The notes: a model not told the origin generated them from the letters alone. Shown: positions 45,368 through 53,388, counted from the stretch's first letter. The stretch is DNA of 64,000 nucleotides from Sphingobacterium tabacisoli (GCF_017908035.1 NZ_JAEQMU010000004.1:124001-188000); one strand, 5' to 3'. Numbers and translations: made by a program.

Positions 45368-46006
45368 ATGAAAAAAGAAAGTGTAGACCGTATCTTAATG
45401 ATTATCAAAATGCGTGGAGAGGCTACACTTGCTTTAATAGCATCTGAACTGGGCATTACCAAGGAAGGTGCCCGTCAGCATCTCCATCGTCTGATCCAAT
45501 CCGAACTGGTGGTCTCTGAACAACGGAGCGAGGGCGTAGGGCGTCCAACGATATACTACGCGCTCACAGAAAAAGGTTTTTCACGCTTCCCTGATACGCA
45601 TGCTCAGGTTACTGTTGATTTATTGCATGCCGTAAAAAGCCTTTTGGGAGACGACGCCTTAGACCTTTTGATTTCGGACCGGGAACAACAGACCTATACC
45701 CGATATGCTGCTGCACTAACGGGATTAGATACCATAGAAAGTCGATTGGAGAAGCTTGGTCAACTGCGTAGCGAGGAAGGATACATGGCAGAATGGAAGA
45801 AAGAAGAGGATGTCTATTATTTTATAGAGAGCCACTGCCCTATCTGTGCGGCGGCCACAGCCTGTCAGGGGTTTTGTCGGGCCGAGCTGCAGAACTTTAT
45901 CAAACTGTTTGGACCTGCATACGAGATCAAACGGCTGGAGCATATCCTCGCCAAGGATAGGCGCTGTGTATATGAAATCAAGAAATCGCCCAAGGCAACT
46001 AAATAG
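45368..46006 (+). CDS. SufR-like Fe-S cluster-binding winged-HTH regulator
   Basis: A 212-residue protein with a winged helix-turn-helix at about residues 5-75 (LIASELGITKEGARQHLHRL, GVGRPTIYYALTEKG) and a C-terminal domain with five Cys: CPIC at 157/160, Cys166, Cys170 and Cys200. This Cys arrangement and the domain order match SufR and the related DeoR/ArsR-type regulators, in which the Cys residues bind an Fe-S cluster that controls DNA binding. It probably senses iron-sulfur status or oxidation. No suf genes are in the window; the divergent neighbours are DUF2480 and a flavin reductase, which may be its targets. It is followed by the str operon. Confidence 0.82.
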   Translation: MKKESVDRILMIIKMRGEATLALIASELGITKEGARQHLHRLIQSELVVSEQRSEGVGRPTIYYALTEKGFSRFPDTHAQVTVDLLHAVKSLLGDDALDLLISDREQQTYTRYAAALTGLDTIESRLEKLGQLRSEEGYMAEWKKEEDVYYFIESHCPICAAATACQGFCRAELQNFIKLFGPAYEIKRLEHILAKDRRCVYEIKKSPKATK

Positions 46007-46021
46007 TTTTTCAAACCAGAG

Positions 46022-46044
46022 GTTTCAAAATGTTGAAACATTTT
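46022..46044 (+). terminator. Weak terminator-like hairpin behind the SufR-like gene
   Basis: GTTTCA (46022-46027) and TGAAAC (46034-46039) pair around AAATGT, followed by ATTTTATAT. The same stretch also reads as a palindrome, AAAATGTT-GA-AACATTTT (46027-46044), 35 bp upstream of the rpsL -7 box, so it may instead be an operator. Confidence 0.35.
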
Positions 46045-46079
46045 ATATCCTAACTATTTACAGTTCAAAATATTCTTTA

Positions 46080-46087
46080 TATCTTTG
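46080..46087 (+). promoter_or_regulatory. -7 box (TATCTTTG) of the str operon
   Basis: TATCTTTG followed by CGG is a perfect TAnnTTTG box 50 bp before the rpsL start codon. A start near 46093 leaves a leader of about 44 nt rich in A, as often seen for Bacteroidota ribosomal genes. No clear -33 TTG is at the standard distance. Confidence 0.55.
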
Positions 46088-46136
46088 CGGACTTTAATAG
46101 TATTTTTAAACAAAATTTAAAAACAAAAACAGGTAA

Positions 46137-46550
46137 ATGCCTACTATTCAACAATTAGTTAGAAAAGGTAGAGTAGCTCTGGTTGACAAGAGTAAGTCAC
46201 CAGCGTTGGACTCATGTCCACAGCGAAGAGGTGTATGTACACGTGTATATACTACTACCCCTAAAAAACCAAACTCAGCAATGCGTAAAGTAGCTCGTGT
46301 ACGTTTAACAAACGGTAAAGAGGTCAACGCTTACATCCCTGGAGAAGGTCACAACTTACAAGAGCACTCGATCGTTTTGATCCGTGGTGGTCGTGTTAAA
46401 GATTTACCAGGTGTGCGTTACCACATCATCCGTGGTGCATTAGATACTTCAGGTGTAGCAGGTCGTAACCAACGTCGTTCTAAGTATGGAACTAAGCGTC
46501 CTAAACCAGGACAAGCAGCTGCAGCTCCAGCAAAAGGCAAAAAGAAATAA
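46137..46550 (+). CDS. rpsL: 30S ribosomal protein S12
   Basis: A 137-residue protein clearly homologous to S12, including [20 protein letters not shown] and [20 protein letters not shown], with a basic, alanine-rich tail ending KGKKK. S12 sits at the decoding centre and controls fidelity. Lys43 and Lys88, where changes give streptomycin resistance, are the wild-type residues. It is the first gene of the str operon, with strong codon bias like its followers. Confidence 0.98.
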   Translation: MPTIQQLVRKGRVALVDKSKSPALDSCPQRRGVCTRVYTTTPKKPNSAMRKVARVRLTNGKEVNAYIPGEGHNLQEHSIVLIRGGRVKDLPGVRYHIIRGALDTSGVAGRNQRRSKYGTKRPKPGQAAAAPAKGKKK

Positions 46551-46569
46551 TTAAACGGAGGAAAGAAAA

Positions 46570-47037
46570 ATGAGAAAATCAAAACCAAAAAAGAGAATCA
46601 TTTTACCTGATCCAAAGTTTAACGACGTTCAGGTAACACGTTTTGTAAACAATATGATGTTTGACGGTAAGAAATCTATCGCTTACTCTATTTTTTACGA
46701 TGCAGTAGAATTAGTAGAACAAAAAACACAAGAGAACGGACTAGAAGCTTGGAAAAAAGCTTTGAACAACGTAATGCCTGCAGTAGAGGTTAAATCTCGC
46801 CGTGTTGGTGGTGCCAACTTCCAAGTTCCTATGGAAGTACGTCCAGAGCGTAAAATCGCTTTAGGGATGAAATGGTTAATTTCTTACGCTCGCAAGCGTG
46901 GTGAAAAAACTATGTTCGAAAAATTAGCAGGAGAGATCATTTCAGCTTCTAAAGGTGAAGGTGCTGCTGTGAAGAAGAAAGAAGATACGCATAAAATGGC
47001 GGAAGCTAACAAAGCGTTCTCACACTTCAGATTCTAA
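46570..47037 (+). CDS. rpsG: 30S ribosomal protein S7
   Basis: A 155-residue S7 of normal bacterial length, with [20 protein letters not shown] at the N-terminus and the conserved [11 protein letters not shown] and KRGEKTM segments. S7 nucleates assembly of the 30S head by binding 16S rRNA and contacts the E site. It follows rpsL by 19 bp, with GGAGGAAAG just before the ATG, a Shine-Dalgarno-like sequence that is rare in this phylum. In other bacteria S7 is the feedback repressor of this operon. Confidence 0.98.
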   Translation: MRKSKPKKRIILPDPKFNDVQVTRFVNNMMFDGKKSIAYSIFYDAVELVEQKTQENGLEAWKKALNNVMPAVEVKSRRVGGANFQVPMEVRPERKIALGMKWLISYARKRGEKTMFEKLAGEIISASKGEGAAVKKKEDTHKMAEANKAFSHFRF

Positions 47038-47064
47038 TTTTGAAAACGACAAAACAAATATGAT

Positions 47065-47111
47065 TACACCGATCGCAGATAAAGATTTCCATCATTATCA
47101 CGATCGGTGTA
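47065..47111 (+). other. Hairpin in the rpsG-fusA intercistronic leader
   Basis: TACACCGATCG (47065-47075) and CGATCGGTGTA (47101-47111) are a perfect 11-bp inverted repeat; inside, GATAA and TTATC pair again. The element fills the 130-bp gap ahead of fusA. There is no T run, so it is probably not a terminator; it may be a protein-binding control site or a stability element. Confidence 0.6.
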
Positions 47112-47167
47112 CTTATTTAAACTGTTAAAATTAAACAGCCTCCCAAAGGCAAACTGCAAAAAATAAA

Positions 47168-49291
47168 ATGGCAAAAGATTTAAAATTAGTTAGAAATATC
47201 GGTATCGCTGCTCACATCGATGCTGGTAAAACAACAACTACAGAACGTATACTCTTCTACTCTGGTGTAAACCACAAATTGGGAGAGACTCACGAAGGTT
47301 CTGCGACTACAGACTGGATGGCACAAGAGCAAGAGCGTGGTATCACGATCACATCTGCAGCTGTAACTGTATTCTGGAACTACCGTAACAAAAAATACCA
47401 AGTAAACGTAATCGATACTCCTGGACACGTGGATTTCACGGTTGAGGTAAACCGTTCGTTACGTGTACTAGATGGTCTAGTTTTCTTGTTCTCAGCAGTT
47501 GATGGTGTTGAACCTCAATCAGAGACTAACTGGAGATTGGCTGATGGATACAAAGTACCTCGTATTGGTTTCGTTAACAAAATGGACCGTTCAGGTGCTG
47601 ACTTCTTGAAAGTAGTTGGCCAAGTAAAATCTATGTTAGGATCAAATGCTGTCGCTTTACAATTACCAATCGGTGCGGAAGATGGTTTCGAAGGTGTAGT
47701 TGACTTGATCAACAACCGTGGTATGGTATGGAATGAGGCAGACAAAGGAATGACTTTTACTGAAGTTCCTATTCCTGCGGACATGTTGGACGAGGTAGCT
47801 GAGTACCGTGAGAAATTATTAGAAGCTGTTGCTTCTTATGATGAGACTTTGATGGAGAAATTCTTCGAAGATCCAAACTCATTGACTGAGCGCGAAATCT
47901 TAGATGCTTTACGTAAAGCAGTATTGGACAACGCAATCGTTCCTATGGTATGTGGTTCATCTTTCAAAAACAAAGGTGTACAGACCATGCTTGATTTAGT
48001 AATGGAGTTATTACCTTCACCTCTTGATATCGAAGCGGTAAAAGGTACAAACCCTAACACTGGTGAAGAAATCGAGCGTAAGCCATCTGAAGCTGAGCCA
48101 TTCGCTGCTTTAGGTTTCAAAATTGCGACTGACCCATTCGTAGGCCGTCTATGTTTTGTACGTGCTTACTCAGGTGTATTAGACGCTGGTTCGTATGTAT
48201 TAAACACACGTTCAGGAAACAGAGAGCGTATCTCTCGTATCTTCCAAATGCACGCTAACAAACAAAACCCAATCGAAAGAATCAGTGCGGGTGATATCGG
48301 TGCAGTTGTAGGTTTCAAAGACATCAAAACAGGTGATACACTATGTGACGAAAAGAATCCTATCGTTCTTGAGTCAATGCAATTCCCAGAACCAGTTATC
48401 GGTTTAGCGATCGAGCCTAAAACTCAAGCTGACGTAGATAAATTAGGTATCGGCTTAAGTAAATTGGCTGAAGAGGATCCTACATTCGTAGTAAAAACTG
48501 ACGAAGAGACTGGTCAGACTGTAATCTCAGGTATGGGTGAGCTTCACTTGGATATCTTGATCGACCGTCTACGTCGCGAATTTAAAGTTGAGGTAAACCA
48601 AGGTGCTCCTCAAGTAGCATACAAAGAGTCTATCAAAGGTAGCACTGAACACCGTGAGGTTTACAAAAAACAATCAGGTGGTCGTGGTAAATTTGCGGAT
48701 ATCAAAGTTGTTATCTCTCCTGTTGACGAAGATTACGATAATACGAAATCAGCTTTACAATTTGTAAACGAAATCGTTGGTGGTGCTATCCCTAAAGAGT
48801 ACATCCCTTCTGTTCAAAAAGGTTTCGAAGCATCTTTGAACAATGGTGTATTAGCTGGATACCCACTATCAGGAATGAAAGTTCGTTTGATCGATGGTTC
48901 ATTCCACGCAGTCGATTCAGATGCTTTATCATTTGAATTGGCAGGAAAAATGGCATACCGTAATGCATTACCTAAATGTTCTCCAGTATTGATGGAGCCT
49001 ATCATGAAGGTAGAAGTATTGACTCCAGAAGAAAACATGGGTGATGTAATGGGTGACTTGAACCGTCGTCGTGGTCAGATGCAAGGTCTAGACACACGTA
49101 ATGGTGCTCAAGTAATCAAAGCTATCGTACCTCTTTCTGAGATGTTTGGTTACGTAACACAATTACGTACTATCACTTCAGGTCGTGCGACTTCAACTAT
49201 GGAATTTGACCACTATGCAGAGGCACCACGTAACGTACAAGACGACGTGATTGCTAAATCTAAAGGTAGAGTTAAAAGTATAGAAGACTAA
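47168..49291 (+). CDS. fusA: Elongation factor G
   Basis: A 707-residue translational GTPase with the five-domain EF-G layout. The G domain shows [15 protein letters not shown] (P-loop), RGITITSAA (switch I), DTPGHVDFT and NKMD; the C-terminal domains carry GRGKFADIK and [16 protein letters not shown] drives translocation of the tRNA-mRNA complex on the ribosome. Its place behind rpsL and rpsG is the classical str arrangement. Only one copy is seen in this window. A 130-bp leader with a strong hairpin separates it from rpsG. Confidence 0.98.
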   Translation: MAKDLKLVRNIGIAAHIDAGKTTTTERILFYSGVNHKLGETHEGSATTDWMAQEQERGITITSAAVTVFWNYRNKKYQVNVIDTPGHVDFTVEVNRSLRVLDGLVFLFSAVDGVEPQSETNWRLADGYKVPRIGFVNKMDRSGADFLKVVGQVKSMLGSNAVALQLPIGAEDGFEGVVDLINNRGMVWNEADKGMTFTEVPIPADMLDEVAEYREKLLEAVASYDETLMEKFFEDPNSLTEREILDALRKAVLDNAIVPMVCGSSFKNKGVQTMLDLVMELLPSPLDIEAVKGTNPNTGEEIERKPSEAEPFAALGFKIATDPFVGRLCFVRAYSGVLDAGSYVLNTRSGNRERISRIFQMHANKQNPIERISAGDIGAVVGFKDIKTGDTLCDEKNPIVLESMQFPEPVIGLAIEPKTQADVDKLGIGLSKLAEEDPTFVVKTDEETGQTVISGMGELHLDILIDRLRREFKVEVNQGAPQVAYKESIKGSTEHREVYKKQSGGRGKFADIKVVISPVDEDYDNTKSALQFVNEIVGGAIPKEYIPSVQKGFEASLNNGVLAGYPLSGMKVRLIDGSFHAVDSDALSFELAGKMAYRNALPKCSPVLMEPIMKVEVLTPEENMGDVMGDLNRRRGQMQGLDTRNGAQVIKAIVPLSEMFGYVTQLRTITSGRATSTMEFDHYAEAPRNVQDDVIAKSKGRVKSIED

Positions 49292-49301
49292 TAATTGAGA
49301 G

Positions 49302-49360
49302 TAAGGATAAAGTAGCAAAGATGAAGGACATGTCTTTGATCTTTGCTACTTCCCTCCTTA
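49302..49360 (+). other. Large hairpin in the fusA-rpsJ intercistronic region
   Basis: AAGTAGCAAAGAT (49310-49322) and ATCTTTGCTACTT (49339-49351) are a perfect 13-bp inverted repeat. The stem continues inward after one G-G mismatch (AAGGA with TCTTT around CATG) and outward after a bulge (TAAGGA with TCCTTA). The whole is about 24 bp and has no T run after it. It lies 11 bp behind fusA and 74 bp ahead of rpsJ. Confidence 0.65.
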
Positions 49361-49433
49361 ATCCAAAGACAGATAAACCGGTCGCTGGTTGCGAATAGCT
49401 CTAATCAGCGGTCATCTTTAAAAACAAATAAAA

Positions 49434-49739
49434 ATGAGCCAAAGAATCAGAATCAAATTGAAATCTTACGATTACAATTTAGTTGACAAATCAGCTGAGA
49501 AAATCGTAAAAACAGTAAAACCTACAGGTGCAGTTGTTAGTGGTCCTATTCCATTGCCTACTGAGAAAAAAATCTATACGGTATTACGTTCACCACACGT
49601 TAACAAAAAAGCACGTGAGCAATTCCAATTGTGTTCTTACAAGAGATTGTTAGACATCTACTCATCTAACTCAAAAACAGTTGATGCGTTGATGAAATTA
49701 GAATTACCTTCAGGTGTTGAAGTTGAAATCAAAGTGTGA
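49434..49739 (+). CDS. rpsJ: 30S ribosomal protein S10
   Basis: A 101-residue S10, the usual length, with [20 protein letters not shown] and the loop [16 protein letters not shown]10 is part of the 30S head and, as NusE, of the antitermination complex. It closes the str operon here: a strong terminator begins 23 bp after the stop, and the next gene is an unrelated SDR. In most bacteria rpsJ is the first gene of the S10 operon (rplC, rplD and so on), which is absent here. Confidence 0.98.
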   Translation: MSQRIRIKLKSYDYNLVDKSAEKIVKTVKPTGAVVSGPIPLPTEKKIYTVLRSPHVNKKAREQFQLCSYKRLLDIYSSNSKTVDALMKLELPSGVEVEIKV

Positions 49740-49761
49740 TAGATTTCAGTTACTGAAAAAG

Positions 49762-49793
49762 AAAAGCCTTCTTGTTAGAGAAGGCTTTTTTTA
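49762..49793 (+). terminator. Strong intrinsic terminator after rpsJ
   Basis: AAAAGCCTTCT (49762-49772) and AGAAGGCTTTT (49779-49789) form a perfect 11-bp stem around TGTTAG, followed by a run of T. It ends the rpsL-rpsG-fusA-rpsJ transcript. Confidence 0.88.
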
Positions 49794-49869
49794 TGGATAC
49801 AAGCGAAGCCATCCTGTTAAATAAACGTAAACTCTACACGGAATGGGTGCAAGGGTACAAACTATTGCC

Positions 49870-49877
49870 TAATTTTG
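49870..49877 (+). promoter_or_regulatory. -7 box (TAATTTTG) overlapping the start of the SDR gene; leaderless transcript likely
   Basis: TAATTTTG matches TAnnTTTG and ends only three bases before the ATG at 49881. With the usual 4-6 bp from this box to the start of transcription, the message would begin at or next to the A of the ATG. An in-frame TTG at 49875 lies inside the box and cannot be the start. Confidence 0.5.
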
Positions 49878-49880
49878 TAT

Positions 49881-50597
49881 ATGGAGAATTTAAAAGGAAA
49901 GAATGCACTCATCACCGGTGGCGGTAGAGGCTTAGGTAAGGCAACTGCCCTAGCGTTTGCCAAAGAAGGCATCAACGTAGCGATTACAGGCAGGAATGAA
50001 CAACTATTGAAAGAGACCATCGCTGAGCTAACAGCTCTTGGAGTACAGGCGACTTATGCGGTCTTTGACGTGGCTGATTTTGACGCTGTGACGATGGCTA
50101 TAGCCAAATTAAACGCGGACTTTGGAACATTCGACATTCTGGTCAACAATGCAGGCGTAGCCGCTTTTGGATCGGTATTGGATATGGATCCAGAAACCTG
50201 GAAAGACATTATCGAAACCAATCTATTGGGCACCTATTATGTCACTAAAGCGGTACTACCACAGCTTATAGAAAAGAATGAGGGAGATATCATTAATGTA
50301 TCTTCTACCGCAGGTCTGAATGGCGCAGCCACCACGTCCGCATACAGTGCTTCCAAATTTGGCGTTATTGGTTTCTCAGACTCACTGATGCGCGAAGTAC
50401 GTAAAAACAACATCCGTGTGTGTACACTAATGCCAAGTACTATTGCATCGGATATGTCCAAAGAACTGAAGCTCACAGACGGCAATCCAGAGACCGTGCT
50501 ACAACCGGAAGACTTTGCCGAACTCATTGTAGCTAATCTAAAATTACCACGTAGAGCGATGCTAAAATCAGCTTCATTGTGGTCTACAAATCCATAG
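49881..50597 (+). CDS. Short-chain dehydrogenase/reductase (SDR), 3-oxoacyl-ACP reductase-like
   Basis: A classical SDR of 238 residues: cofactor loop TGGGRGLG, NNAGV, active-site Ser in NVSSTAG and the YSASK catalytic Tyr/Lys pair. It reduces or oxidises carbonyl groups with NAD(P)H; substrate is not predictable, though the sequence is closest in style to 3-ketoacyl reductases. The ATG at 49881 is preferred over the TTG two codons upstream. It stands alone between two terminators, with a promoter immediately before its start. Confidence 0.85.
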   Translation: MENLKGKNALITGGGRGLGKATALAFAKEGINVAITGRNEQLLKETIAELTALGVQATYAVFDVADFDAVTMAIAKLNADFGTFDILVNNAGVAAFGSVLDMDPETWKDIIETNLLGTYYVTKAVLPQLIEKNEGDIINVSSTAGLNGAATTSAYSASKFGVIGFSDSLMREVRKNNIRVCTLMPSTIASDMSKELKLTDGNPETVLQPEDFAELIVANLKLPRRAMLKSASLWSTNP

Positions 50598-50603
50598 ATA
50601 ACA

Positions 50604-50631
50604 AAAAAGCCTCACAAATGTGAGGCTTTTT
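50604..50631. terminator. Bidirectional terminator between SDR and outer-membrane protein genes
   Basis: AAAAAGCCTCAC and GTGAGGCTTTTT form a perfect 12-bp stem around AAAT, with T runs on both strands. The flanking genes are convergent, so it can serve both. Confidence 0.85.
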
Positions 50632-50653
50632 ATTTTTTGAACTTCTATTCAAA

Positions 50654-51292
50654 TTAGAATTTGAAAGTCAAACCGAATTTAGCAGTATTGAAGAAGTTAT
50701 TGAAAACATTTACGTTAGTATTGAATTCAGTCTCCGCTTTAGCACCGTCTACATCAGCTTTACGTGAGTTGAAAGAAACAACATCAGCGAAAGCAAAGTT
50801 AACAGCGATTTTCTCCGTTAAGAAGAAGTTAGCACCGATACCTGCATTAGCACCAAATCCATTGAATTTAGCTGCATCAGTTTTAACATCACCTACTTTT
50901 TTCTCACCAATTTTTTCGTTCATGTAACCAACACCTACCTCAGTGTAAGTTTTGAAACGTGAACCAACTTCTAAGAAGTAGTAACGTCCGAAAGCACCAA
51001 CACCAAAGTTTTTGTCTGTAGCTACAGTTTTGATATCAGCTGCATAAGTAGTTTTTTTATCTTGACCGAAACCGAAGTCAACTCCCACTGCGATTTTATC
51101 AGTTACGAAGTAACCAGCTTTAGGATTAAAGTTAAATCCTGATGTTTTAGCTTTTGTTCCTTTATCATTAGTGTTTGAAGAGTTGAAGTTACCTTCTACG
51201 ATGAAGTTACCTTTTTCAAAACCAAATTCTTGTGCTTGAGAAGCAGCAGTCAAACCTGCAACAGCAGTTAATGTAAGTAAAAATTTTTTCAT
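50654..51292 (-). CDS. Outer-membrane beta-barrel protein (porin-family/OmpW-like size)
   Basis: A 212-residue exported protein with signal peptide ending TAASQAQ (about residue 20) and a body of alternating hydrophobic strands with short turns (GYFVTDKIAVGVDFGFG, GAFGRYYFLEVGSRF), ending in Phe (GLTFKF), the C-terminal signature of outer-membrane barrels. It is likely an eight-stranded barrel. Highly biased codon use (GAA, AAA, GCT) suggests strong expression, and its promoter has a clean TACATTTG box. Its ligand or role is unknown. Confidence 0.82.
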   Translation of the reverse strand: MKKFLLTLTAVAGLTAASQAQEFGFEKGNFIVEGNFNSSNTNDKGTKAKTSGFNFNPKAGYFVTDKIAVGVDFGFGQDKKTTYAADIKTVATDKNFGVGAFGRYYFLEVGSRFKTYTEVGVGYMNEKIGEKKVGDVKTDAAKFNGFGANAGIGANFFLTEKIAVNFAFADVVSFNSRKADVDGAKAETEFNTNVNVFNNFFNTAKFGLTFKF

Positions 51293-51319
51293 ATCTTTTT
51301 AATTTATATTTAACAATGG

Positions 51320-51327
51320 CAAATGTA
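51320..51327 (-). promoter_or_regulatory. -7 box (TACATTTG) of the outer-membrane barrel gene
   Basis: Minus strand TACATTTG matches TAnnTTTG, 27 bp before the ATG at 51292, giving a leader of about 22 nt with AAAAAGA just ahead of the start. The upstream DNA is A/T-rich with long T runs on the minus strand, which may act as an UP-like element. Confidence 0.5.
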
Positions 51328-51505
51328 GAACTTTTTAAAATCAAAAAAAGAACAAAAAGTCTTCTAATTGTCACAACAACTAAAACAATGAAATAAAAAA
51401 CTAAAAATCAATTAGTTACAAATGTAACAATTGTGTTTTTTATCAAAATCCAATAAAAACGGCACCTTTTATACAATAATATCAAGAAAAAAAGCATTTT
51501 AACAC

Positions 51506-51528
51506 TGACTATTAATCAATAATAGTCA
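51506..51528. promoter_or_regulatory. Perfect 9-bp dyad TGACTATTA-5-TAATAGTCA
   Basis: The two arms (51506-51514 and 51520-51528) are exact reverse complements with a 5-bp spacer, centred about 225 bp upstream of the barrel gene, in an otherwise empty 265-bp stretch. Such spacing is typical of an operator for a dimeric regulator. No regulator can be assigned. Confidence 0.35.
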
Positions 51529-51558
51529 ATTATTTAAAAGGTTTCAAACGAAACTATA

Positions 51559-51605
51559 AAAACAGCTCTAAAAATTTTGAGCGAATGAAATTTTAGAGCT
51601 GTTTT
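51559..51605 (-). terminator. Terminator of the MFS transporter gene
   Basis: AAAACAGCTCTAAAA (51559-51573) and TTTTAGAGCTGTTTT (51591-51605) are a perfect 15-bp inverted repeat with a 17-base loop. In the minus direction GTTTTTAT follows. It lies 26 bp after the transporter stop. Confidence 0.75.
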
Positions 51606-51630
51606 GGTCAATACCGACTGCCCCATCCGC

Positions 51631-52869
51631 TTACACCTTCAGCTCTGAGACGTCCTTCGACTGTTGCTTATACATTCGAAAACAACAAAGAGCCAAACCG
51701 ATACCTGTTAGTCCAGCCGATAATAGAAAAGGCATCCCAGGAAAATAAAACTCCGCCCCATCTCTTGTGAAGTAAGAGAAGCTGGAAGTCATAATCGGTG
51801 GAGCGACAAAAGTCGTAAATCCGAGCAAGCAACCTAGAACTCCCTGGAGCGCTCCTTGTTCGTTGTCAGGCACGCTAAGGGAAAGAATACTTTGCATAGC
51901 TGTTCCTTGAATACCTCCAATAATAAATACAATTATTCCTCCGAATAATAACCATTGCATATCTGTGAAAGCAAAAATTAAAAACCCCAGTAGAATGCAA
52001 CATAATCCACCAATCAACATCTTCCATTCCCCTATCCTATCCGTCAGAAAAGCTACTCCACATAATTGTACAATAATAGAAAGCGCACCAATAAATGCCA
52101 AGGAATATCCCACCATTGCGTTACTCCAACGAAACTTCTCAATCGTAAAAAATGACCATACACTCTCCATACTGTGGGTAGCCATAGAAACAAATAACAT
52201 CGCGATCACCAACGACCAAACGGCAGGGAGTCTCCTCAATTGTACAAGAGCTCCCAAAGGGTTCGCTTTTTTCCAATCAAATTTTCGACGATTATGTTTC
52301 TCCAATGACTCTTCAAAGAAAAAGTAGCCGAATACAAAATTGACCAGACTCAGGATTGCCGAAAAGAGAAAAGGCATATGTGTTCCCCATTGGGCCAGTA
52401 CGCCTCCTATTGCAGGGCCTAGTATAAACCCCGCACCAAAAGCTGCATTTATAAAGCCGAAATATTTTGTTCGATCTTTTCCTGTACTGATATCGGCAAT
52501 ACAGGCCGATGCTACCGAAAAACTCGCTCCGGTCATGCCAGCAATTGTCCGCCCCCAAAATAACCAAAGTATGTTAGGGGCAAAAGCCAAGAAAACACAA
52601 TCAATTCCAAATCCGAATAAGGAACTCAAAAGTACAGGACGACGACCATAAGCATCGCTAAGATTCCCCAGTATAGGAGCGAATACAAATTGCATAAAAG
52701 CATAACTGAAAGAAAGCCAACCTCCATACTGGGCGGCAGTACTAATATCGGTGTGCAATAAATCGGTCAGTAATTGTGGTAACACAGGAAAAATAATTCC
52801 AAAACCAGCGGTATCTATCGTGACCACTATAACGATAAAAACTAGAGTATATCTCTGTTTAGATTTCAT
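51631..52869 (-). CDS. TCR/Tet-family MFS transporter
   Basis: A 412-residue, 12-segment major facilitator protein. Motif A between helices 2 and 3 reads GNLSDAYGRRPVLL, the first helix TIDTAGFGIIFPVLP and the fourth/fifth helix RTIAGMTGASFSVASACIADIS, both characteristic of the TetA/Tet group of drug:H+ antiporters. It probably expels a hydrophobic compound in exchange for protons. Homology to TetA does not prove tetracycline transport: chromosomal members of this group in Bacteroidota have unknown substrates. No TetR-like regulator is adjacent. The upstream leader is long and holds small dyads. Confidence 0.85.
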   Translation of the reverse strand: MKSKQRYTLVFIVIVVTIDTAGFGIIFPVLPQLLTDLLHTDISTAAQYGGWLSFSYAFMQFVFAPILGNLSDAYGRRPVLLSSLFGFGIDCVFLAFAPNILWLFWGRTIAGMTGASFSVASACIADISTGKDRTKYFGFINAAFGAGFILGPAIGGVLAQWGTHMPFLFSAILSLVNFVFGYFFFEESLEKHNRRKFDWKKANPLGALVQLRRLPAVWSLVIAMLFVSMATHSMESVWSFFTIEKFRWSNAMVGYSLAFIGALSIIVQLCGVAFLTDRIGEWKMLIGGLCCILLGFLIFAFTDMQWLLFGGIIVFIIGGIQGTAMQSILSLSVPDNEQGALQGVLGCLLGFTTFVAPPIMTSSFSYFTRDGAEFYFPGMPFLLSAGLTGIGLALCCFRMYKQQSKDVSELKV

Positions 52870-52947
52870 ATTGATGTGACAATAATAAATAAGCCACTAT
52901 GCCTGACGCATAATGTCTGTTAACAATATATTTTAATACATGGAATG

Positions 52948-52964
52948 CACTTCGATCAGAAGTG
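52948..52964. promoter_or_regulatory. Dyad CACTTC-5-GAAGTG in the MFS gene leader
   Basis: CACTTC (52948-52953) and GAAGTG (52959-52964) are perfect inverted repeats with a 5-bp spacer, between the predicted transcription start (about 53013) and the ATG (52869). It could be an operator or an RNA hairpin regulating the transporter. Support is positional only. Confidence 0.3.
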
Positions 52965-53018
52965 ATCAAAGCGTAGTTCTATAGAAAAGAATATTTTTAT
53001 TACTGCCGCATAATAGCA

Positions 53019-53026
53019 CAAAGGTA
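53019..53026 (-). promoter_or_regulatory. -7 box (TACCTTTG) of the MFS transporter gene
   Basis: Minus strand TACCTTTG followed by TG matches TAnnTTTG. It would give a leader of about 144 nt before the ATG at 52869, long for this phylum, so a second start closer to the gene cannot be excluded. Confidence 0.4.
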
Positions 53027-53140
53027 TTAAAAAGAAAGCTTAACATCAAAATTTCCTGACCAATACAAACAATCAGCTTAGATTTTATCTTTTGGGTCCA
53101 TCTTCTATCTCCCCTACGGTTGGAAGACTTATTATACAAC

Positions 53141-53166
53141 AGACCTTATATATTATCTTAAGGTCT
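53141..53166 (+). other. Terminator-like hairpin in the 52.9-53.6 kb intergenic region
   Basis: AGACCTTA (53141-53148) and TAAGGTCT (53159-53166) form a perfect 8-bp stem with a 10-base AT loop, followed by TATTTTA on the + strand. No + strand gene ends nearby, so its role is unclear. Confidence 0.35.
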
Positions 53167-53231
53167 TATTTTACGCAGCGATTTATTCGAATGGTCTTTT
53201 AATGGTGCATCTACCCTTCTTCAAGAATACT

Positions 53232-53334
53232 GGGGGACAAGTTCGGGATAGCGTTGGTTGTTGTTTGCCTATCGTTTGCCTTGGAGGCGAAGTGAAGGCA
53301 AAGGAATACCGAAGGGTAGGCGAAGTTGTCCCAA
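53232..53334. other. Structured non-coding element with nested inverted repeats
   Basis: GGGACAAGTTCG (from 53234) pairs with CGAAGTTGTCCC (53321-53332) with one mismatch, a TGCCTATC segment (from 53276) pairs loosely with GGTAGGCG, and TTTGCCTT with AAGGCAAA closes the centre. The parts nest into one imperfect hairpin of about 100 nt. It is GC-richer than the flanks and has no coding sense I can support. It may be a small RNA or an interspersed repeat. Confidence 0.4.
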
Positions 53335-53388
53335 AGAAACCCCGAAGCAGGTACAGTGCTATATCGAAGGACAACCGAAGCTACACCA

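Noticed and set aside
51631-52869. Acquired tetracycline resistance gene
   Set aside because: Motifs fit the Tet group of MFS exporters, but no TetR neighbour, mobile element or composition change is seen; a chromosomal exporter of unknown substrate is the safer reading.
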